64,000 nt of DNA from Clostridiales bacterium (GTDB lineage: Bacteria > Bacillota > Clostridia > Peptostreptococcales > Anaerovoracaceae). The DNA lies in assembly GCA_009776955.1 (NCBI GenBank), contig WRMW01000007.1, forward strand, positions 1-64,000, given 5' to 3'. The notes under the pieces were generated by a model. It made no database searches and was not told the DNA's origin. It saw nothing but the letters and a program-made list of their open reading frames with translations. This document shows positions 29,262-40,425 of the stretch, piece by piece. A program made the position numbers and the translations under genes. Every line of letters begins with the position of its first letter. The stretch's first letter is position 1.

Positions 29262-30539
29262 CTACAAAAACCCCTTGTAATTGCGCATTACCATCTGGTT
29301 CTCAATCTGTTTCATAAGATCAAGGGCGACGCCGACCGCGATAAGCAACGCCGTGCCGCCAAATGATATCCGCAACTCGGTAACCTGCTGAATCAGATAC
29401 GGCATTGACGCAATCAATGCAAGAAAGACCGCACCGACAAAAGTGATACGCATCATTACATTGTTCAAATACTCTATCGTAGGCCTGCCAGGTCGGATAC
29501 CGGGCACAAAGCCGCCATTCGCCCGCATATTTTCTGCGACGTCTACGGGATTGAAGGTGATGGCTGTGTAGAAGTATGTAAAAAATATGATAAGAATCAC
29601 ATTTATGCTGACATATATCCAGACTCCAGGGCTGCCCGTGGGAGAAAGGTATGTGTTGACAAAATCTTCGAGTGCGCCGCCTGGGAAGAAGTACGTGATG
29701 GTCAGCGGGAACTGCATAAGCGAAAGGCCGAAAATGACGGGGATGACGCCCGCCTGGTTGACCTTGATCGGGATATGCGTGCTTTGACCGCCGTACATCT
29801 TGCGTCCCACGACACGCTTCGCGTACTGCACCGGTATACGACGCTGACCCTGCTGAACCATGATGACGCCAACGACGACTGCAAGCGCAAAGAGGCAGAA
29901 CAGGATGAGCGAGATAACGGAGACAGCGCCCGCACGATAACTGACCAAGGCGCTGTTTATGTCTGCAGGGAAGCGACAGACGATACCCGCAAAGATGATC
30001 ATGCTGATGCCGTTGCCTATGCCGTACTCGTTTATCTGCTCACCGAGCCACATCAGGAAGGCTGTACCCGCCGTCAACGTGAACACTATGACTATAATCA
30101 TGAAAATGTCGCCTGGGTCCTGAAGCGCGTTCCTGAACAGCCCGAACGTGAATCCTACTGCCTGAAGCAAGGCGAGAACGACTGTGAGATAACGCGTGAT
30201 CTGCGTCATCTTCTTGCGCCCTTCGGTGCCTTCTTTCGCAAGGTTTTCGAGATATGGCACCGCTACGGTAAGCAGGTTGATTATAATTGAAGCTGTGATG
30301 TAAGGCGTTATCGAAAGCGCAAATATGGTGAAGTTCTGGAACGCGCCGCCTGAAAACAGGTCGAAGAGCTCAAAAAGCCCCTGCCCCGTGAACGCCTCCG
30401 CAAGGACAGACCTGTCAATGCCCGGCACTGGGATATTCGAGCCAAGCCTGAACACAATAAGCATCAGCAAGGTGAACACTATCTTGCGTCTGATATCGGG
30501 TATCTGCCAGGCTTTGCCCAGTGTTTCAAACATTCCCAT
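29262..30539 (-). CDS. secY: Preprotein translocase subunit SecY
   Basis: RLGSNIPVPGID, GIGNGISMIIFAGI, PGIRPGRPT. Confidence 0.97.
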   Translation of the reverse strand: MGMFETLGKAWQIPDIRRKIVFTLLMLIVFRLGSNIPVPGIDRSVLAEAFTGQGLFELFDLFSGGAFQNFTIFALSITPYITASIIINLLTVAVPYLENLAKEGTEGRKKMTQITRYLTVVLALLQAVGFTFGLFRNALQDPGDIFMIIVIVFTLTAGTAFLMWLGEQINEYGIGNGISMIIFAGIVCRFPADINSALVSYRAGAVSVISLILFCLFALAVVVGVIMVQQGQRRIPVQYAKRVVGRKMYGGQSTHIPIKVNQAGVIPVIFGLSLMQFPLTITYFFPGGALEDFVNTYLSPTGSPGVWIYVSINVILIIFFTYFYTAITFNPVDVAENMRANGGFVPGIRPGRPTIEYLNNVMMRITFVGAVFLALIASMPYLIQQVTELRISFGGTALLIAVGVALDLMKQIENQMVMRNYKGFL

Positions 30540-30979
30540 TATATTACCTCGGCTTTGCCGCCGGCCTTCTCTATAGCTTCAGCGGCGGATTTGCTGAACT
30601 TGTTTGCTTTGACGGTAAGGGTCTTCTCGAGCTTGCCCTCTCCCAGCACCTTCAGTCCGCTGCCTGGCTTTTTAATAAGGCCCTTTTCCGCAAGGTCTTC
30701 GGCCGTGACTTCGGCGCCATCGTCAAAGACGTTAAGGTCGCCGATGTTCACTATCTCCAGCTCTTTGCGCCAGATGTTTGTGAAACCTCTTTTGGGGATA
30801 CGACGATAGAGCGGCATCTGGCCGCCTTCAAAACCGTACTTGGCGCTGCTTCCGGCACGCGAATTCTGCCCGTTCATGCCGCGGCCGGATGTTTTGCCCT
30901 GGCCTGCCGCAATACCGCGCCCCTTGCGTTTGGGGGGGCGTGAAGAACCCGGCACAGCTTTCATTTCATGCAGTTTCAT
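30539..30979 (-). CDS. rplO: 50S ribosomal protein L15
   Basis: [28 protein letters not shown]. Confidence 0.96.
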   Translation of the reverse strand: MKLHEMKAVPGSSRPPKRKGRGIAAGQGKTSGRGMNGQNSRAGSSAKYGFEGGQMPLYRRIPKRGFTNIWRKELEIVNIGDLNVFDDGAEVTAEDLAEKGLIKKPGSGLKVLGEGKLEKTLTVKANKFSKSAAEAIEKAGGKAEVI

Positions 30980-31006
30980 AATGACTTCCCTCCTGCGTCC
31001 TTAACA

Positions 31007-31186
31007 CTAAGCCTCGCTTACCGTGACGAGATGCGAAACTTTCGCAACCGCCCCGCGCGTCGCCGGCGTGTCGTCAAGCTCCACCGTCTGGTGCATCTTG
31101 CGAAGCCCCAGCGCTTGCACTGTCTTGCGCTGCTTAGGCTGCGCGCCGATGGTGCTTTTCGTAAGTGTGATTTTTATTTTTGCCAT
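31007..31186 (-). CDS. rpmD: 50S ribosomal protein L30
   Basis: Below ORF cutoff; translates to [59 protein letters not shown]. Confidence 0.94.
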   Translation of the reverse strand: MAKIKITLTKSTIGAQPKQRKTVQALGLRKMHQTVELDDTPATRGAVAKVSHLVTVSEA

Positions 31187-31232
31187 AATTCTATTCTCCG
31201 TTCACCAGCGATTTACCGACCTTCTCTTATTG

Positions 31233-31736
31233 CTATCCGAGTATTTCTTCCGGTGTCTTGCCGCGAAGCTTGCATACTTCTTCAATGGTTTTAAGGCCTC
31301 TGAGGCCTTCTATGGCAGCATATGCCATATTGCCCGCGTTGTTTGAGCCTATGGACTTGGCACGCACGTCCTTGAGGCCTGCAAGCTCGAGCACGGTACG
31401 GACGGACGAACCCGCAATAACGCCGCTTCCCTCGCGACCCGGCATCAAAAGCACTTTGCCAGCCCCGAAAACCCCGAGGTTTCTGTGCGGAATGGTTGTG
31501 CCTACCATAGGTACGAAGATAAGGTTTTTCTTCGCATTCTCTATGGCCTTGCGGACGGCCTCGGGAATCTCACGCGCCTTGCCGAGTCCTACGCCTACAT
31601 GGCCTTCCTCATCGCCCACGACGACAGTCACGGAAAAGCGCATATTGCGCCCGCCCTTGACCGTCTTGGCGACTCGCCTTATGTTTACGATGGATTCTTT
31701 CATTTCCATTTTGGATGCGTCGATTGTCTTTTGCAT
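31233..31736 (-). CDS. rpsE: 30S ribosomal protein S5
   Basis: [36 protein letters not shown]. Confidence 0.96.
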   Translation of the reverse strand: MQKTIDASKMEMKESIVNIRRVAKTVKGGRNMRFSVTVVVGDEEGHVGVGLGKAREIPEAVRKAIENAKKNLIFVPMVGTTIPHRNLGVFGAGKVLLMPGREGSGVIAGSSVRTVLELAGLKDVRAKSIGSNNAGNMAYAAIEGLRGLKTIEEVCKLRGKTPEEILG

Positions 31737-31751
31737 ATCGTACTTCCTCCG

Positions 31752-32117
31752 TTAAAACTTCAGGCCGGCTTCGCGCGCGCCGTCGGCCAGTTCCTTTACA
31801 CGCCCGTGATAGAGGAATCCGCCTCTGTCAAACGCAACCTCTTCGACGCCCAGCCCGATTGCTGTCTTGGCAATCTTGTCGCCGACGAGCTTCGCGGCCG
31901 CTTTGTTGCCGCCGTATGCCGCCTGCGCTTTTATATCCTTGTCGAGCGTCGAGGCAGCCGCTAACGTCCTGCCGTCTCCGTCGTCGATAAGCTGTGCCGA
32001 GATATTGTTCAGGCTGCGGTAGACGCAGAGCCTCGGCTTGGCCGAAGTTCCCGAAAGGTTTTTCCGGACGCGCTCATGCCGCGCGAGCCGCATATCGTTC
32101 CTGCTTCTTTTTGACAT
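31752..32117 (-). CDS. rplR: 50S ribosomal protein L18
   Basis: [44 protein letters not shown]. Confidence 0.96.
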   Translation of the reverse strand: MSKRSRNDMRLARHERVRKNLSGTSAKPRLCVYRSLNNISAQLIDDGDGRTLAAASTLDKDIKAQAAYGGNKAAAKLVGDKIAKTAIGLGVEEVAFDRGGFLYHGRVKELADGAREAGLKF

Positions 32118-32132
32118 CCTTCGCTCCTTTCC

Positions 32133-32678
32133 CTAGGCCTTTGCTCCGGCCTTGCCCTCTTTGCGGCGGATCTTCTCGCCAGAATAGCGGATGCCCTTGC
32201 CCTTGTAAGGCTCCGGCGGCCTCCACGCGCGGATGATGGCTGCATAATTGCCAACGACCGCCTTATTGATGCCTTTGACAAGTATCTCGGTGGCGCTCGG
32301 CACCTCTGTCGTGATCCCTTCGGGATCGGGCAGCTCTATCGGGTGCGAGTAGCCAAGGTTTAGCACCAGCTTGTTTCCCTGCTTGTCGGCCTTGTAACCG
32401 ACGCCTACTATTTCGAGCTTGCGTTCAAACCCGTCGGACACACCCGTTACCATATTTCCGACAAGAGTGCGCGACAGACCGTGCAACGAACGGCTTTGCT
32501 TTTCGTCATCGCTACGCGTCACGTATAGCACGCCGTCTTCGATTTTCATTGTTATTATCGGGGATATCTGCTCGGACAGCTCGCCCTTGGGGCCTTTCAC
32601 CGTCACAAAGTTGTCGTCTCCGATCTTTACTTCTACGCCGGCAGGTATCGTTACCGGAACTTTTCCTATTCTAGACAC
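32133..32678 (-). CDS. rplF: 50S ribosomal protein L6
   Basis: [33 protein letters not shown]. Confidence 0.96.
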   Translation of the reverse strand: MSRIGKVPVTIPAGVEVKIGDDNFVTVKGPKGELSEQISPIITMKIEDGVLYVTRSDDEKQSRSLHGLSRTLVGNMVTGVSDGFERKLEIVGVGYKADKQGNKLVLNLGYSHPIELPDPEGITTEVPSATEILVKGINKAVVGNYAAIIRAWRPPEPYKGKGIRYSGEKIRRKEGKAGAKA

Positions 32679-32690
32679 TCCGTTTCCCTC

Positions 32691-33089
32691 CTACCAAACG
32701 TAACAGATTACTTCGCCGCCGACGCCGATGCGCCGTGCATCCTTATCGCTGACGACGCCTCTGGACGTGGAAATGATTGCTATGCCGAGGCCGCCAAGCA
32801 CACGCGGCACATCGTCCGCCTTCACATACACTTTGAGCCCTGGCTTTGAGATGCGACGGAGCTGGCTTATGACGCGCGTCTTGTTAGGCGCGTATTTCAT
32901 CGCGATCTTGATGACGCCTTGCTTGCCGTCGTCTACGAACTCATAATCCTCGATATACCCTTCCTCTTTGAGGATGGATGCGATGGATTTTTTCATTTTG
33001 GACGCGGGAATCTCGACCGCCTGATGACCGGCGGTATTCGCGTTCCTAATCCTTGTGAGCATATCCGCAACGGGATCTGTCATAGTCAT
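32691..33089 (-). CDS. rpsH: 30S ribosomal protein S8
   Basis: [45 protein letters not shown]. Confidence 0.96.
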   Translation of the reverse strand: MTMTDPVADMLTRIRNANTAGHQAVEIPASKMKKSIASILKEEGYIEDYEFVDDGKQGVIKIAMKYAPNKTRVISQLRRISKPGLKVYVKADDVPRVLGGLGIAIISTSRGVVSDKDARRIGVGGEVICYVW

Positions 33090-33108
33090 GCTGCTTTCCT
33101 CCTCGTTA

Positions 33109-33294
33109 TTACCAACTTGCTTTTCTTACCCCAGGTATCTCGCCCTTGTAAGCGAGTTCCCGGAAACATATTCTGCAAACGCCGTACTTCCTGAGCACTG
33201 AGTGCGGCCTTCCGCAGATACGGCAGCGCGTGTATGCGCGTGTCTTGTATTTCGGTTTGCGGGCCTGCTTTACCTTGAGAGATGTCTTTGCCAT
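33109..33294 (-). CDS. rpsZ: 30S ribosomal protein S14 type Z
   Basis: 61 aa with zinc ribbon [38 protein letters not shown]. Confidence 0.96.
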   Translation of the reverse strand: MAKTSLKVKQARKPKYKTRAYTRCRICGRPHSVLRKYGVCRICFRELAYKGEIPGVRKASW

Positions 33295-33303
33295 GTGTCC
33301 CTC

Positions 33304-33846
33304 CTATTTCTCAAACGGCATTCCGAGCAACCGTAAGAGTTCGGCGGCTTCTTCATCCGTTTTTGCCGTAGTCGTAAAAATCACGTTCATTCCCTTGACC
33401 TTGTCTATATTGTCGTAAATGATTTCAGGGAAAATGGACTGCTCCTTCAGGCCGAGGCTGTAATTGCCGCGTCCGTCGAACGAATTTTTTGACACCCCGC
33501 GGAAGTCGCGCACACGAGGCAGGACGATGTTGAAAAACTTGTCCGCAAACACGTACATGTTCTGGCCGCGCAACGTCACCTTGGTGCCGACAGGCATGCC
33601 CGTACGCACTTTGAAGTTCGCAACGGATTTTTTGGCCTTGGTGACGACGGGACGCTGGCCGCTGATAAGCGAAATCTCCTCCACGGCGCCTTCCATAAGC
33701 TTTGCGTTGTCTTTCGCGTCGCCAAGCCCCATGTTGATCGTGATTTTTTCCAGCTTCGGCACTTCCATCGGATTTTTGTACCCAAACTTCTCCATGAGGG
33801 CGCCGAATGCGTCGGTTCTGTACATTTCCAGTAATCTTGCTGTCAT
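33304..33846 (-). CDS. rplE: 50S ribosomal protein L5
   Basis: [38 protein letters not shown]. Confidence 0.96.
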   Translation of the reverse strand: MTARLLEMYRTDAFGALMEKFGYKNPMEVPKLEKITINMGLGDAKDNAKLMEGAVEEISLISGQRPVVTKAKKSVANFKVRTGMPVGTKVTLRGQNMYVFADKFFNIVLPRVRDFRGVSKNSFDGRGNYSLGLKEQSIFPEIIYDNIDKVKGMNVIFTTTAKTDEEAAELLRLLGMPFEK

Positions 33847-33857
33847 TGCTCCCTCCT

Positions 33858-34163
33858 TTAATCTATTGTTTCTCCGGACTTTTTTGAGTACCGGAGCTTT
33901 TCGCCGTCTTCAACGCGATAGCCGATGCGGGTGCCGGTTCCGGCTTTTGCGTCGTAGTACATAAGGTTCGAAACATCAATGGGGCCTTCTACGTGCTTGA
34001 TATCTGCACGCTCTTTGCGCGTCTGCTTTTGATGCTTCGTCTGGACATTGACGCCCTCAACCAGCGCTTTCCCTTTGGACGGAAACACTTTGAGCACCTG
34101 GCCTCGCTTCCCTTTGTCCTTGCCCGTGATGACAACCACGGGATCGCCTTGTCTTATATGCAT
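33858..34163 (-). CDS. rplX: 50S ribosomal protein L24
   Basis: KOW motif [23 protein letters not shown]. Confidence 0.95.
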   Translation of the reverse strand: MHIRQGDPVVVITGKDKGKRGQVLKVFPSKGKALVEGVNVQTKHQKQTRKERADIKHVEGPIDVSNLMYYDAKAGTGTRIGYRVEDGEKLRYSKKSGETID

Positions 34164-34172
34164 GGCTCCCTC

Positions 34173-34541
34173 CTAAAGCACTTCCGGCGCGAGCGACACT
34201 ATCTTCATAAAGCTCTTTTCACGGAGCTCGCGGGCTACAGGCCCGAAGATGCGCGTACCTACCGGTGTTTTATCTTCCTTGATGATGACCGCCGCATTCT
34301 GGTCAAACTTCACATATGAGCCGTCGCTCCTGCGCGCGCCTGTCTTGGAGCGCACTATGACAGCCCGCACAACCTCGCTCTTTTTCACAACGCCGCCCGG
34401 CGTCGCGACTTTGACGGTACACACGACTATATCGCCTATATTGGCGTATGCCCGGTTTGTGCCGCCGAGAATACGTATGACCAGGACCTCTTTCGCTCCT
34501 GAGTTGTCCGCGATTCTCAATCGTGATTCGCTTTGTATCAT
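34173..34541 (-). CDS. rplN: 50S ribosomal protein L14
   Basis: [27 protein letters not shown]. Confidence 0.97.
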   Translation of the reverse strand: MIQSESRLRIADNSGAKEVLVIRILGGTNRAYANIGDIVVCTVKVATPGGVVKKSEVVRAVIVRSKTGARRSDGSYVKFDQNAAVIIKEDKTPVGTRIFGPVARELREKSFMKIVSLAPEVL

Positions 34542-34558
34542 TTCCTTCGGACGCCTCC

Positions 34559-35017
34559 TTACTTAGCTCTTTCCACTATTTCGGCGAGACGCCAGCATTT
34601 GTCCTTGGACAGCGGCCTCGTCTCCATGATTCTTACTTTGTCGCCGACGTTGCAGGTGTTTTCCTCGTCGTGCGCCTTGAACTTTTTCGTGCGCTTTACG
34701 GCTTTCCCGTAAAGGGGGTGGCGGACAAAGTCCTCGACCGAAACCGTGATGGTTTTTTGCATTTTGTTGCTGATGACCAAGCCGACGCGGGACTTTCTAT
34801 GGTTGCGTTTTTTTGGCTCGGGCTCAGGCTCGGGCTCAGGTTCGGCGAGGGGTTCGTCCTCGTCGGCCGGCTCTTCCGTCACTTCGGGCTCTTCCGTCGT
34901 TTCGGGCTCTTCCGTCGTTTCGGGCTCTTCCGTCGTTTCGGGCTCTTCCGTCGCTTCGGGCTCTTCCGTCACTTCGGGTTCTTCCGTCACTTCGGCATTT
35001 TTTTCGTTCTCTTGCAC
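34559..35017 (-). CDS. rpsQ: 30S ribosomal protein S17 with a ~65-aa acidic repeat N-terminal extension
   Basis: S17 core [66 protein letters not shown] after [EVTEEP]n and [13 protein letters not shown] start with GGGAGG RBS. Confidence 0.93.
   Translation of the reverse strand: MQENEKNAEVTEEPEVTEEPEATEEPETTEEPETTEEPETTEEPEVTEEPADEDEPLAEPEPEPEPEPKKRNHRKSRVGLVISNKMQKTITVSVEDFVRHPLYGKAVKRTKKFKAHDEENTCNVGDKVRIMETRPLSKDKCWRLAEIVERAK
34868..34993 (-). repeat. In-frame 18-bp tandem repeat (about 7 copies) in rpsQ encoding E-[VAT]-T-E-E-P
   Basis: Repeated TCTTCCGTCGTTTCGGGC-like units on the + strand. Confidence 0.93.
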
Positions 35018-35034
35018 GTTATGTCCTCCCTTCC

Positions 35035-35247
35035 TTAGCCCGTTGCCTGCTCGCGGGCAAGCTCGTTTTCGCGGATTACGGTCTTGATCCGAGCGATATC
35101 GCGCTTGACGTCTCTCATGCGAATCGGGTTTTCGAGCTGGCCGGTTACATGCTGGAAACGCAGATTGAACAGCTCATTTTTCATTTTCTTGAGTTCGCCG
35201 TCGAGCTCCTTGTCCGTGAACTCTCTTATTTTCGTTATTTCTATCAT
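35035..35247 (-). CDS. rpmC: 50S ribosomal protein L29
   Basis: [40 protein letters not shown]. Confidence 0.96.
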   Translation of the reverse strand: MIEITKIREFTDKELDGELKKMKNELFNLRFQHVTGQLENPIRMRDVKRDIARIKTVIRENELAREQATG

Positions 35248-35681
35248 TTCGCCTCACCGTCCTTTTTGATCTCTTCGCCTTTGACGGCAAATTTGGTTTT
35301 GACGGGCAGTTTATGTGACGCCAGACGCATGGCTTCCTTTGCCGCCGCAAAGCTGACACCCTCGATCTCGAACATTACGCGGCCCGGCTTGACGACTGCC
35401 ACCCAAAATTCGGGGGCGCCCTTGCCGGAACCCATGCGGACTTCGGCGGGCTTTTTCGTGACCGGCTTGTGCGGGAATATCTTGATGAAGACCTTGCCGC
35501 CCCTGCGAATTGACCTTGTCATCGCGATACGGGCCGACTCGATCTGATTGGATTTGATCCAGCCGGCTTCCTCGGCGATAAGGCCGTAGGTGCCGTAGGT
35601 TATGCGGTTGCCCCTTGAGGCGACCCCTTTCATGCGTCCTCTGTGGACGCGGCGGCGTTTTACACGTTTTGGCATTAACAT
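35244..35681 (-). CDS. rplP: 50S ribosomal protein L16
   Basis: [49 protein letters not shown]. Confidence 0.97.
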   Translation of the reverse strand: MLMPKRVKRRRVHRGRMKGVASRGNRITYGTYGLIAEEAGWIKSNQIESARIAMTRSIRRGGKVFIKIFPHKPVTKKPAEVRMGSGKGAPEFWVAVVKPGRVMFEIEGVSFAAAKEAMRLASHKLPVKTKFAVKGEEIKKDGEAK

Positions 35682-35684
35682 AAT

Positions 35685-36692
35685 TTATACTTCTCCTTGT
35701 GTTTCGAGCGTTTCGACCGCCTCTACCACGGGTTCTTCCACGGCCACTGGCGTTTCCTCCACGGGTGGGGGCGCGGGCTCGCGTTCCTTCTTGGGGGCAG
35801 GCGGGCGCTTGCGTGGGTTGATGGCCCTAGGTACCTCCGGGTCTTGCCCGCGACCACGGCCTCTGCCGCCAGGGCCGCCGCCCGGACCTCCAGGGCCTCT
35901 GCCGCCAGGACCGTCCCTGCGGTCACGACGCGGACGGTCGCCGCCTTCGCGATCCCCCCTGTCACGATCACGATCCCTATCACGACGCGGGCCTCTGCGG
36001 TCACCGCGATCGCCGCGGTCCTGACCTGGTCTTTCTTCTGGAATCGGACTCATCAGCCCTTTTTCAAGGCGTTCGCCCTGGTTGATCCATACTTTGATCC
36101 CTATCTTGCCATATTGCGTGTCAGCCTCCGCAACGCCGTAGTCTATGATAGCCCTAAGCGTATGCAACGGCACGTTACCTTCATTGTATTTCTCGCTCCG
36201 TGCAATCTCGGCGCCGCCAAGGCGTCCCGCGACCACGACCTTGATGCCCTTTGCGTTGGCACGCATTGTGCGGCCTATCGCCTGCTTCATGGCCCGCCTG
36301 AACGATATGCGCTTTTCAAGCGCCTGAGCTATGCTCTCTGCAGTAAGCGTGGCATCAAGCTCCGCACGCTTTACTTCTATTATGTTAAGGCGGACGGTCT
36401 TGCCCGTCATCTGCTCAAGCGCCTTGCGTATCACGTCTACGCCGGAACCGTCACGACCGATGATGATGCCAGGTTTGTCGGTCATAACAGAAACCTTGAT
36501 CTGGTTGTCCGCTGCGCGCTCGATGACTATCTTGCTGATGCCCGCCGCATAAAGCTTGCGCTTGACGTATTCCCTTATCTGGTTGTCTTCGACCAGATAG
36601 TTCGCGAAATTCTTTTTGTCGGCATACCATTTGGAATTCCAATCACTTATGATACCGACCCTAAACCCGTTTGGGCTTACTTTCTGACCCAT
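35685..36692 (-). CDS. rpsC: 30S ribosomal protein S3 with a ~115-aa low-complexity C-terminal extension
   Basis: [36 protein letters not shown] core; tail rich in [47 protein letters not shown]. Confidence 0.95.
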   Translation of the reverse strand: MGQKVSPNGFRVGIISDWNSKWYADKKNFANYLVEDNQIREYVKRKLYAAGISKIVIERAADNQIKVSVMTDKPGIIIGRDGSGVDVIRKALEQMTGKTVRLNIIEVKRAELDATLTAESIAQALEKRISFRRAMKQAIGRTMRANAKGIKVVVAGRLGGAEIARSEKYNEGNVPLHTLRAIIDYGVAEADTQYGKIGIKVWINQGERLEKGLMSPIPEERPGQDRGDRGDRRGPRRDRDRDRDRGDREGGDRPRRDRRDGPGGRGPGGPGGGPGGRGRGRGQDPEVPRAINPRKRPPAPKKEREPAPPPVEETPVAVEEPVVEAVETLETQGEV

Positions 36693-36704
36693 GCGCGGAA
36701 CCTC

Positions 36705-37040
36705 CTATTCCTTTTCCCTGAGCGTCACGCCGATATGGCTGGTTCTTTTCAGTATGGGGAACGCCCTTCCCTTCGACCCTGCACGCCATCTTTTCATGGT
36801 AGGGCCTTTGTGGGCAAAAACCTCGGCGACAAATAGGTTTTCGGGGTCCATTGAATGATTGTTTTCCGCATTGGCCGCAGCTGACTTCACGACCTTCTCG
36901 ATGGCCTCGGAACCTCTGCCAGGCGTGAACTTGAGAATGGTCAACGCCTCATTAAGGTCTTTGCCACGAACGAGAGCCGTAACCGGCTGGAGTTTGATCG
37001 GTGAAATCCTTACATATTTCGCAATCGCTTTTGCTTCCAT
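36705..37040 (-). CDS. rplV: 50S ribosomal protein L22
   Basis: AIAKYVRISPIKLQPVTALVRGKDLNEALTILKFTP. Confidence 0.96.
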   Translation of the reverse strand: MEAKAIAKYVRISPIKLQPVTALVRGKDLNEALTILKFTPGRGSEAIEKVVKSAAANAENNHSMDPENLFVAEVFAHKGPTMKRWRAGSKGRAFPILKRTSHIGVTLREKE

Positions 37041-37055
37041 GTTGGGCTATCCTTT

Positions 37056-37436
37056 CTACTCAGCGGGCGCTTCCGATGCGGCTGCAGGGGCTGCCTCGGC
37101 TGAGGCTGCAGGCGTGGCGCTGTCCGTCGTAGCCACAACACCCGCATCGACCTTGGTCTTTTTCACCCTCGTGCTCCTGTCGGAACCATGGCCACGATAC
37201 GTGCGCGTGGGCGAAAACTCGCCGAGCCGATGGCCTACCATGTCTTCCGTGATGTAGACGGGAACGTGACGGCGGCCGTCGTGCACCGCAATCGTATGCC
37301 CTACCATCTGCGGAAAGATGGTCGACGCCCTAGACCAGGTCCTGAGGATCTTCTTTTGATTGGCATCGTTGAGAGCGTCAATCTGCGCAAGCAGCTTTTT
37401 CTCGACGAATGGGCCTTTTTTCAATGATCTGCTCAT
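37056..37436 (-). CDS. rpsS: 30S ribosomal protein S19 with a ~35-aa Ala-rich C-terminal extension
   Basis: [24 protein letters not shown]...[21 protein letters not shown] then [26 protein letters not shown]. Confidence 0.95.
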   Translation of the reverse strand: MSRSLKKGPFVEKKLLAQIDALNDANQKKILRTWSRASTIFPQMVGHTIAVHDGRRHVPVYITEDMVGHRLGEFSPTRTYRGHGSDRSTRVKKTKVDAGVVATTDSATPAASAEAAPAAASEAPAE

Positions 37437-37454
37437 ACTGTGCTGTTCCTCCTG

Positions 37455-38288
37455 CTACTTCTTGCCGCGCTTTTTGACGATGTACTTGCTTGACGGCTTG
37501 TTTTTCTTGCGAGTCTTGAAGCCTAGCGCGGGCTTGCCCCACGGAGTGACCGGGCCATCTCGCCCTATGCCGGCTTTGCCTTCGCCGCCGCCGTGTGGGT
37601 GGTCGTTGGGGTTCATGGCCGAGCCTCGCACTGTAGGCCTGATGCCCATATTGCGCTTGCGCCCCGCCTTGCCGATCTTGATATTGCCGTGTTCTTCGTT
37701 GCCGACTTCGCCAATTGTCGCCCTGCATTCGGTACGCACCATGCGCACTTCGCCAGACGGCAGGCGCACCTGTGCGTAATTGCCGTCCTTTGCCATAAGC
37801 TGCGCCTTGACGCCAGCCGAACGCACCATCTGGGCGCCCTTGCCGGCTTTGAGTTCGATGCAATGTATGACCGTACCGACCGGAATGTTTTTCAGCGGAA
37901 GAGCATTGCCGTCAACGATGTCCGCAGTTTCACCTGACACGACGGTGTCGCCCACCTTGAGCCTTCTGGGTGCGATGATGTAACGCTTTTCGCCGTCCGC
38001 ATAGGCAAGGAGCGCGATGTTTGCGCTGCGCCCGGGATCGTACTCTATGGTCTTGACCTTGGCGGGTATGCCGTCCTTGTCGCGCTTGAAGTCTATGATG
38101 CGGTAACGCAGCCTGGTGCCGCCGCCACGGTGACGAACGGTAATCTTGCCGTGCGCGTTGCGTCCAGCGTGTTTTTTCATGGTGACAGTCAGGCTTTTTT
38201 CAGGCTTGCTTACCGTGATGTCCGCAAAGTCGGAAACCGTCATGCCTCTAAGGCCGGGAGTTGTTGGATTGTATTTTCTGATTCCCAT
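37455..38288 (-). CDS. rplB: 50S ribosomal protein L2
   Basis: [39 protein letters not shown]. Confidence 0.97.
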   Translation of the reverse strand: MGIRKYNPTTPGLRGMTVSDFADITVSKPEKSLTVTMKKHAGRNAHGKITVRHRGGGTRLRYRIIDFKRDKDGIPAKVKTIEYDPGRSANIALLAYADGEKRYIIAPRRLKVGDTVVSGETADIVDGNALPLKNIPVGTVIHCIELKAGKGAQMVRSAGVKAQLMAKDGNYAQVRLPSGEVRMVRTECRATIGEVGNEEHGNIKIGKAGRKRNMGIRPTVRGSAMNPNDHPHGGGEGKAGIGRDGPVTPWGKPALGFKTRKKNKPSSKYIVKKRGKK

Positions 38289-38303
38289 ATTTTATGCTCC
38301 TTC

Positions 38304-38594
38304 TTACAAGCCCTGGAAGAATTCTATCTCTTTGCTGGTGGGCTTCAGAGTCACGATGGCTTTTTTCCTGGCGGATGTCATGCCCTCAGTGCGGCCTTGA
38401 CGCTTTTTCTTGCCGGGCACGTTCATAATGTTCACTTTTGATATCTCAATATCGAAAATCTCTTCGAGCGCGTGCTTGACCTGCGTCTTGTTGGCGCCCA
38501 AAGCCACGTTGAAAGTGTATTTGCGCGATTGCGCTTCGTCCATGCTCCGCTCTGAGATAACGGGCTTCAAGATGATATCGTATGCCGTTTTCAT
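38304..38594 (-). CDS. rplW: 50S ribosomal protein L23
   Basis: [37 protein letters not shown]. Confidence 0.96.
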   Translation of the reverse strand: MKTAYDIILKPVISERSMDEAQSRKYTFNVALGANKTQVKHALEEIFDIEISKVNIMNVPGKKKRQGRTEGMTSARKKAIVTLKPTSKEIEFFQGL

Positions 38595-39217
38595 GCCGAA
38601 TACACCTCCTCAATCTTCTCAACCGCTTCTTTTGTGACGATGAATGTCGTGTGATTGATGATCTCGTAAGCATTCATGCGGCCCACATAGGTGGTTTCGA
38701 CGCCAGGTATGTTTGACGCGGACTTCACAACGCTTTCGTCCTTGCCGGCCGTCACGATAAGCGCCTTTTTCGCCGCCCCGACAGCCGATAGGAACTTGAC
38801 CATCTCTTTCGTCTTGGGACCCTCGAACGCAAGTTCGTCAATCACGATCATCTCGTTTTCGTTGACTTTGGAAGTAAGAACCGAGAGCATCGCGAGCCTT
38901 TTGACCTTCTTGGGCAGGCTGTAACGATAATCCCTCGGCTTGGGCGCAAACACTATGCCACCGCCCACGAAGTTCGGGGCTACGCGCGAGCCTTGGCGAG
39001 CGCGACCTGTACCTTTTTGACGGTAAGGCTTGGCGCCGCCGCCGCGCACTTCGCCGCGTGTCTTTGCGGACTGTGTGCCTTGACGTTGGTTTGCCAGATA
39101 GTTTTTTACGGTTTCGTGGACAGCATTTTGGTTGACTTCGATACCGAAGATATCATCGTTGAGTTCGATCTTTCCGGTTTCGCTACCGTCCATCTTATAC
39201 AATGTAAGAGTTGCCAT
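38591..39217 (-). CDS. rplD: 50S ribosomal protein L4
   Basis: [47 protein letters not shown]. Confidence 0.97.
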   Translation of the reverse strand: MATLTLYKMDGSETGKIELNDDIFGIEVNQNAVHETVKNYLANQRQGTQSAKTRGEVRGGGAKPYRQKGTGRARQGSRVAPNFVGGGIVFAPKPRDYRYSLPKKVKRLAMLSVLTSKVNENEMIVIDELAFEGPKTKEMVKFLSAVGAAKKALIVTAGKDESVVKSASNIPGVETTYVGRMNAYEIINHTTFIVTKEAVEKIEEVYSA

Positions 39218-39237
39218 TTTTGCTGCGCCCCCCTTTC

Positions 39238-39870
39238 CTATTCGCCCTTGACGGCGTACTGCACGCGCACGACGCTTCCGCGTATGCCAGGGACGGCGCC
39301 CTTTACAAGCATGACATTGCGTTCGGGAATGACTTTAACGAGTTCCAGGTTTTGGACGGTCACAGTTTCGTTGCCCATGCGGCCGGGGCCTTTATTGCCC
39401 TTGAACACGCGCGACGGCGCAGCGGCGGCGGCAAGCGCGCCAGGAAGCCTTTTGTGCTTCGAACCGTGACTCACCGGCCCTCTGTGATGACCATGGCGCT
39501 TGATGTTGCCCTGCGTGCCTTTGCCCTTGGATGTGGCAGTGACATCGAGCTTCTTGCCTTCCTCAAAATCCGCAACCGTGATTTCCTGTCCGGCCTCGTA
39601 GGATTCGCCTTCATCAAGACGGATTTCCGCCAGATGTTTTTTGAGCGGAGCCCCCCATTTTTTGAAGTGGCCTTTGACTGGCTTGTTGGCCCTGTTGTCT
39701 TTGAGATCCGCGTAGCCTATCTGCACGGCATCATAGCCATCGCTTTCCTTTGTCTTTATCTGGACGACCGCGTTTGGGTTTGCTTCAATCACGGTGACGG
39801 GAATCATCGTCCCTTCTTCCGTGAATATCTGGGTCATGCCGACCTTTTTGCCTAATATCGTTTTTGCCAT
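39238..39870 (-). CDS. rplC: 50S ribosomal protein L3
   Basis: [42 protein letters not shown]. Confidence 0.97.
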   Translation of the reverse strand: MAKTILGKKVGMTQIFTEEGTMIPVTVIEANPNAVVQIKTKESDGYDAVQIGYADLKDNRANKPVKGHFKKWGAPLKKHLAEIRLDEGESYEAGQEITVADFEEGKKLDVTATSKGKGTQGNIKRHGHHRGPVSHGSKHKRLPGALAAAAAPSRVFKGNKGPGRMGNETVTVQNLELVKVIPERNVMLVKGAVPGIRGSVVRVQYAVKGE

Positions 39871-39881
39871 TGTGCTTTCCT

Positions 39882-40193
39882 CTACAGTTTTATCTCTATA
39901 TCGACCCCGGCGGCCAGGTCGAGATTCATCATCGCGTCCATGGTCTTAGGCGATACATGCGACAGAACGATGAGCCGCTTGTGGGTACGCTGCTCAAACT
40001 GTTCGCGGCTGTCCTTATACTTATGCACAGCGCGCAGAACCGTCACGATCTCTTTTTCGGTCGGGAGCGGAACAGGGCCCGATACATCAGCTCCGTTGCG
40101 CTTCGCAGTCTCTACGATATCCGCCGCCGCTTTGTCGAGCAATGCGGGCTCGTAAGCCTTGAGCTTGATCCTGATCTTTTGTGTTTCTGCCAT
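39882..40193 (-). CDS. rpsJ: 30S ribosomal protein S10
   Basis: [63 protein letters not shown]. Confidence 0.97.
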   Translation of the reverse strand: MAETQKIRIKLKAYEPALLDKAAADIVETAKRNGADVSGPVPLPTEKEIVTVLRAVHKYKDSREQFEQRTHKRLIVLSHVSPKTMDAMMNLDLAAGVDIEIKL

Positions 40194-40268
40194 TTATAGA
40201 CCTCCTGAGTCCTTGCTCTTTGCCGTTCACTTGCACGCAACACAGCCCGTTTTTGCGCAAGCTTGCCC

Positions 40269-40298
40269 ATTATATGTGAAAGGGAATATATTTGGCAA
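40269..40298 (-). promoter_or_regulatory. Putative S10 operon promoter (TTGCCA-18-TATAAT)
   Basis: Minus-strand TTGCCA at 40298-40293, TATAAT at 40274-40269, upstream of rpsJ. Confidence 0.65.
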
Positions 40299-40425
40299 GC
40301 GTTTTTTTCATTTTTTTTGTGATTTTTGAAGTTTTTTTTGAAAAATTTGTTGATGTTCCAAGGTTTGCACACAAGATGTGCGTACACGCTATCTGGCGTG
40401 CTGTGCAAAAGGGAAACCGACAGCC

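Noticed and set aside
35697-36836. 379-aa plus-strand ORF opposite rpsC/rplV
   Set aside because: Antisense to conserved ribosomal protein genes; composition follows the rpsC low-complexity tail
40300-40345. T-rich tract upstream of rpsJ as a terminator
   Set aside because: No stable stem precedes it in either direction by eye; more likely AT-rich promoter upstream sequence
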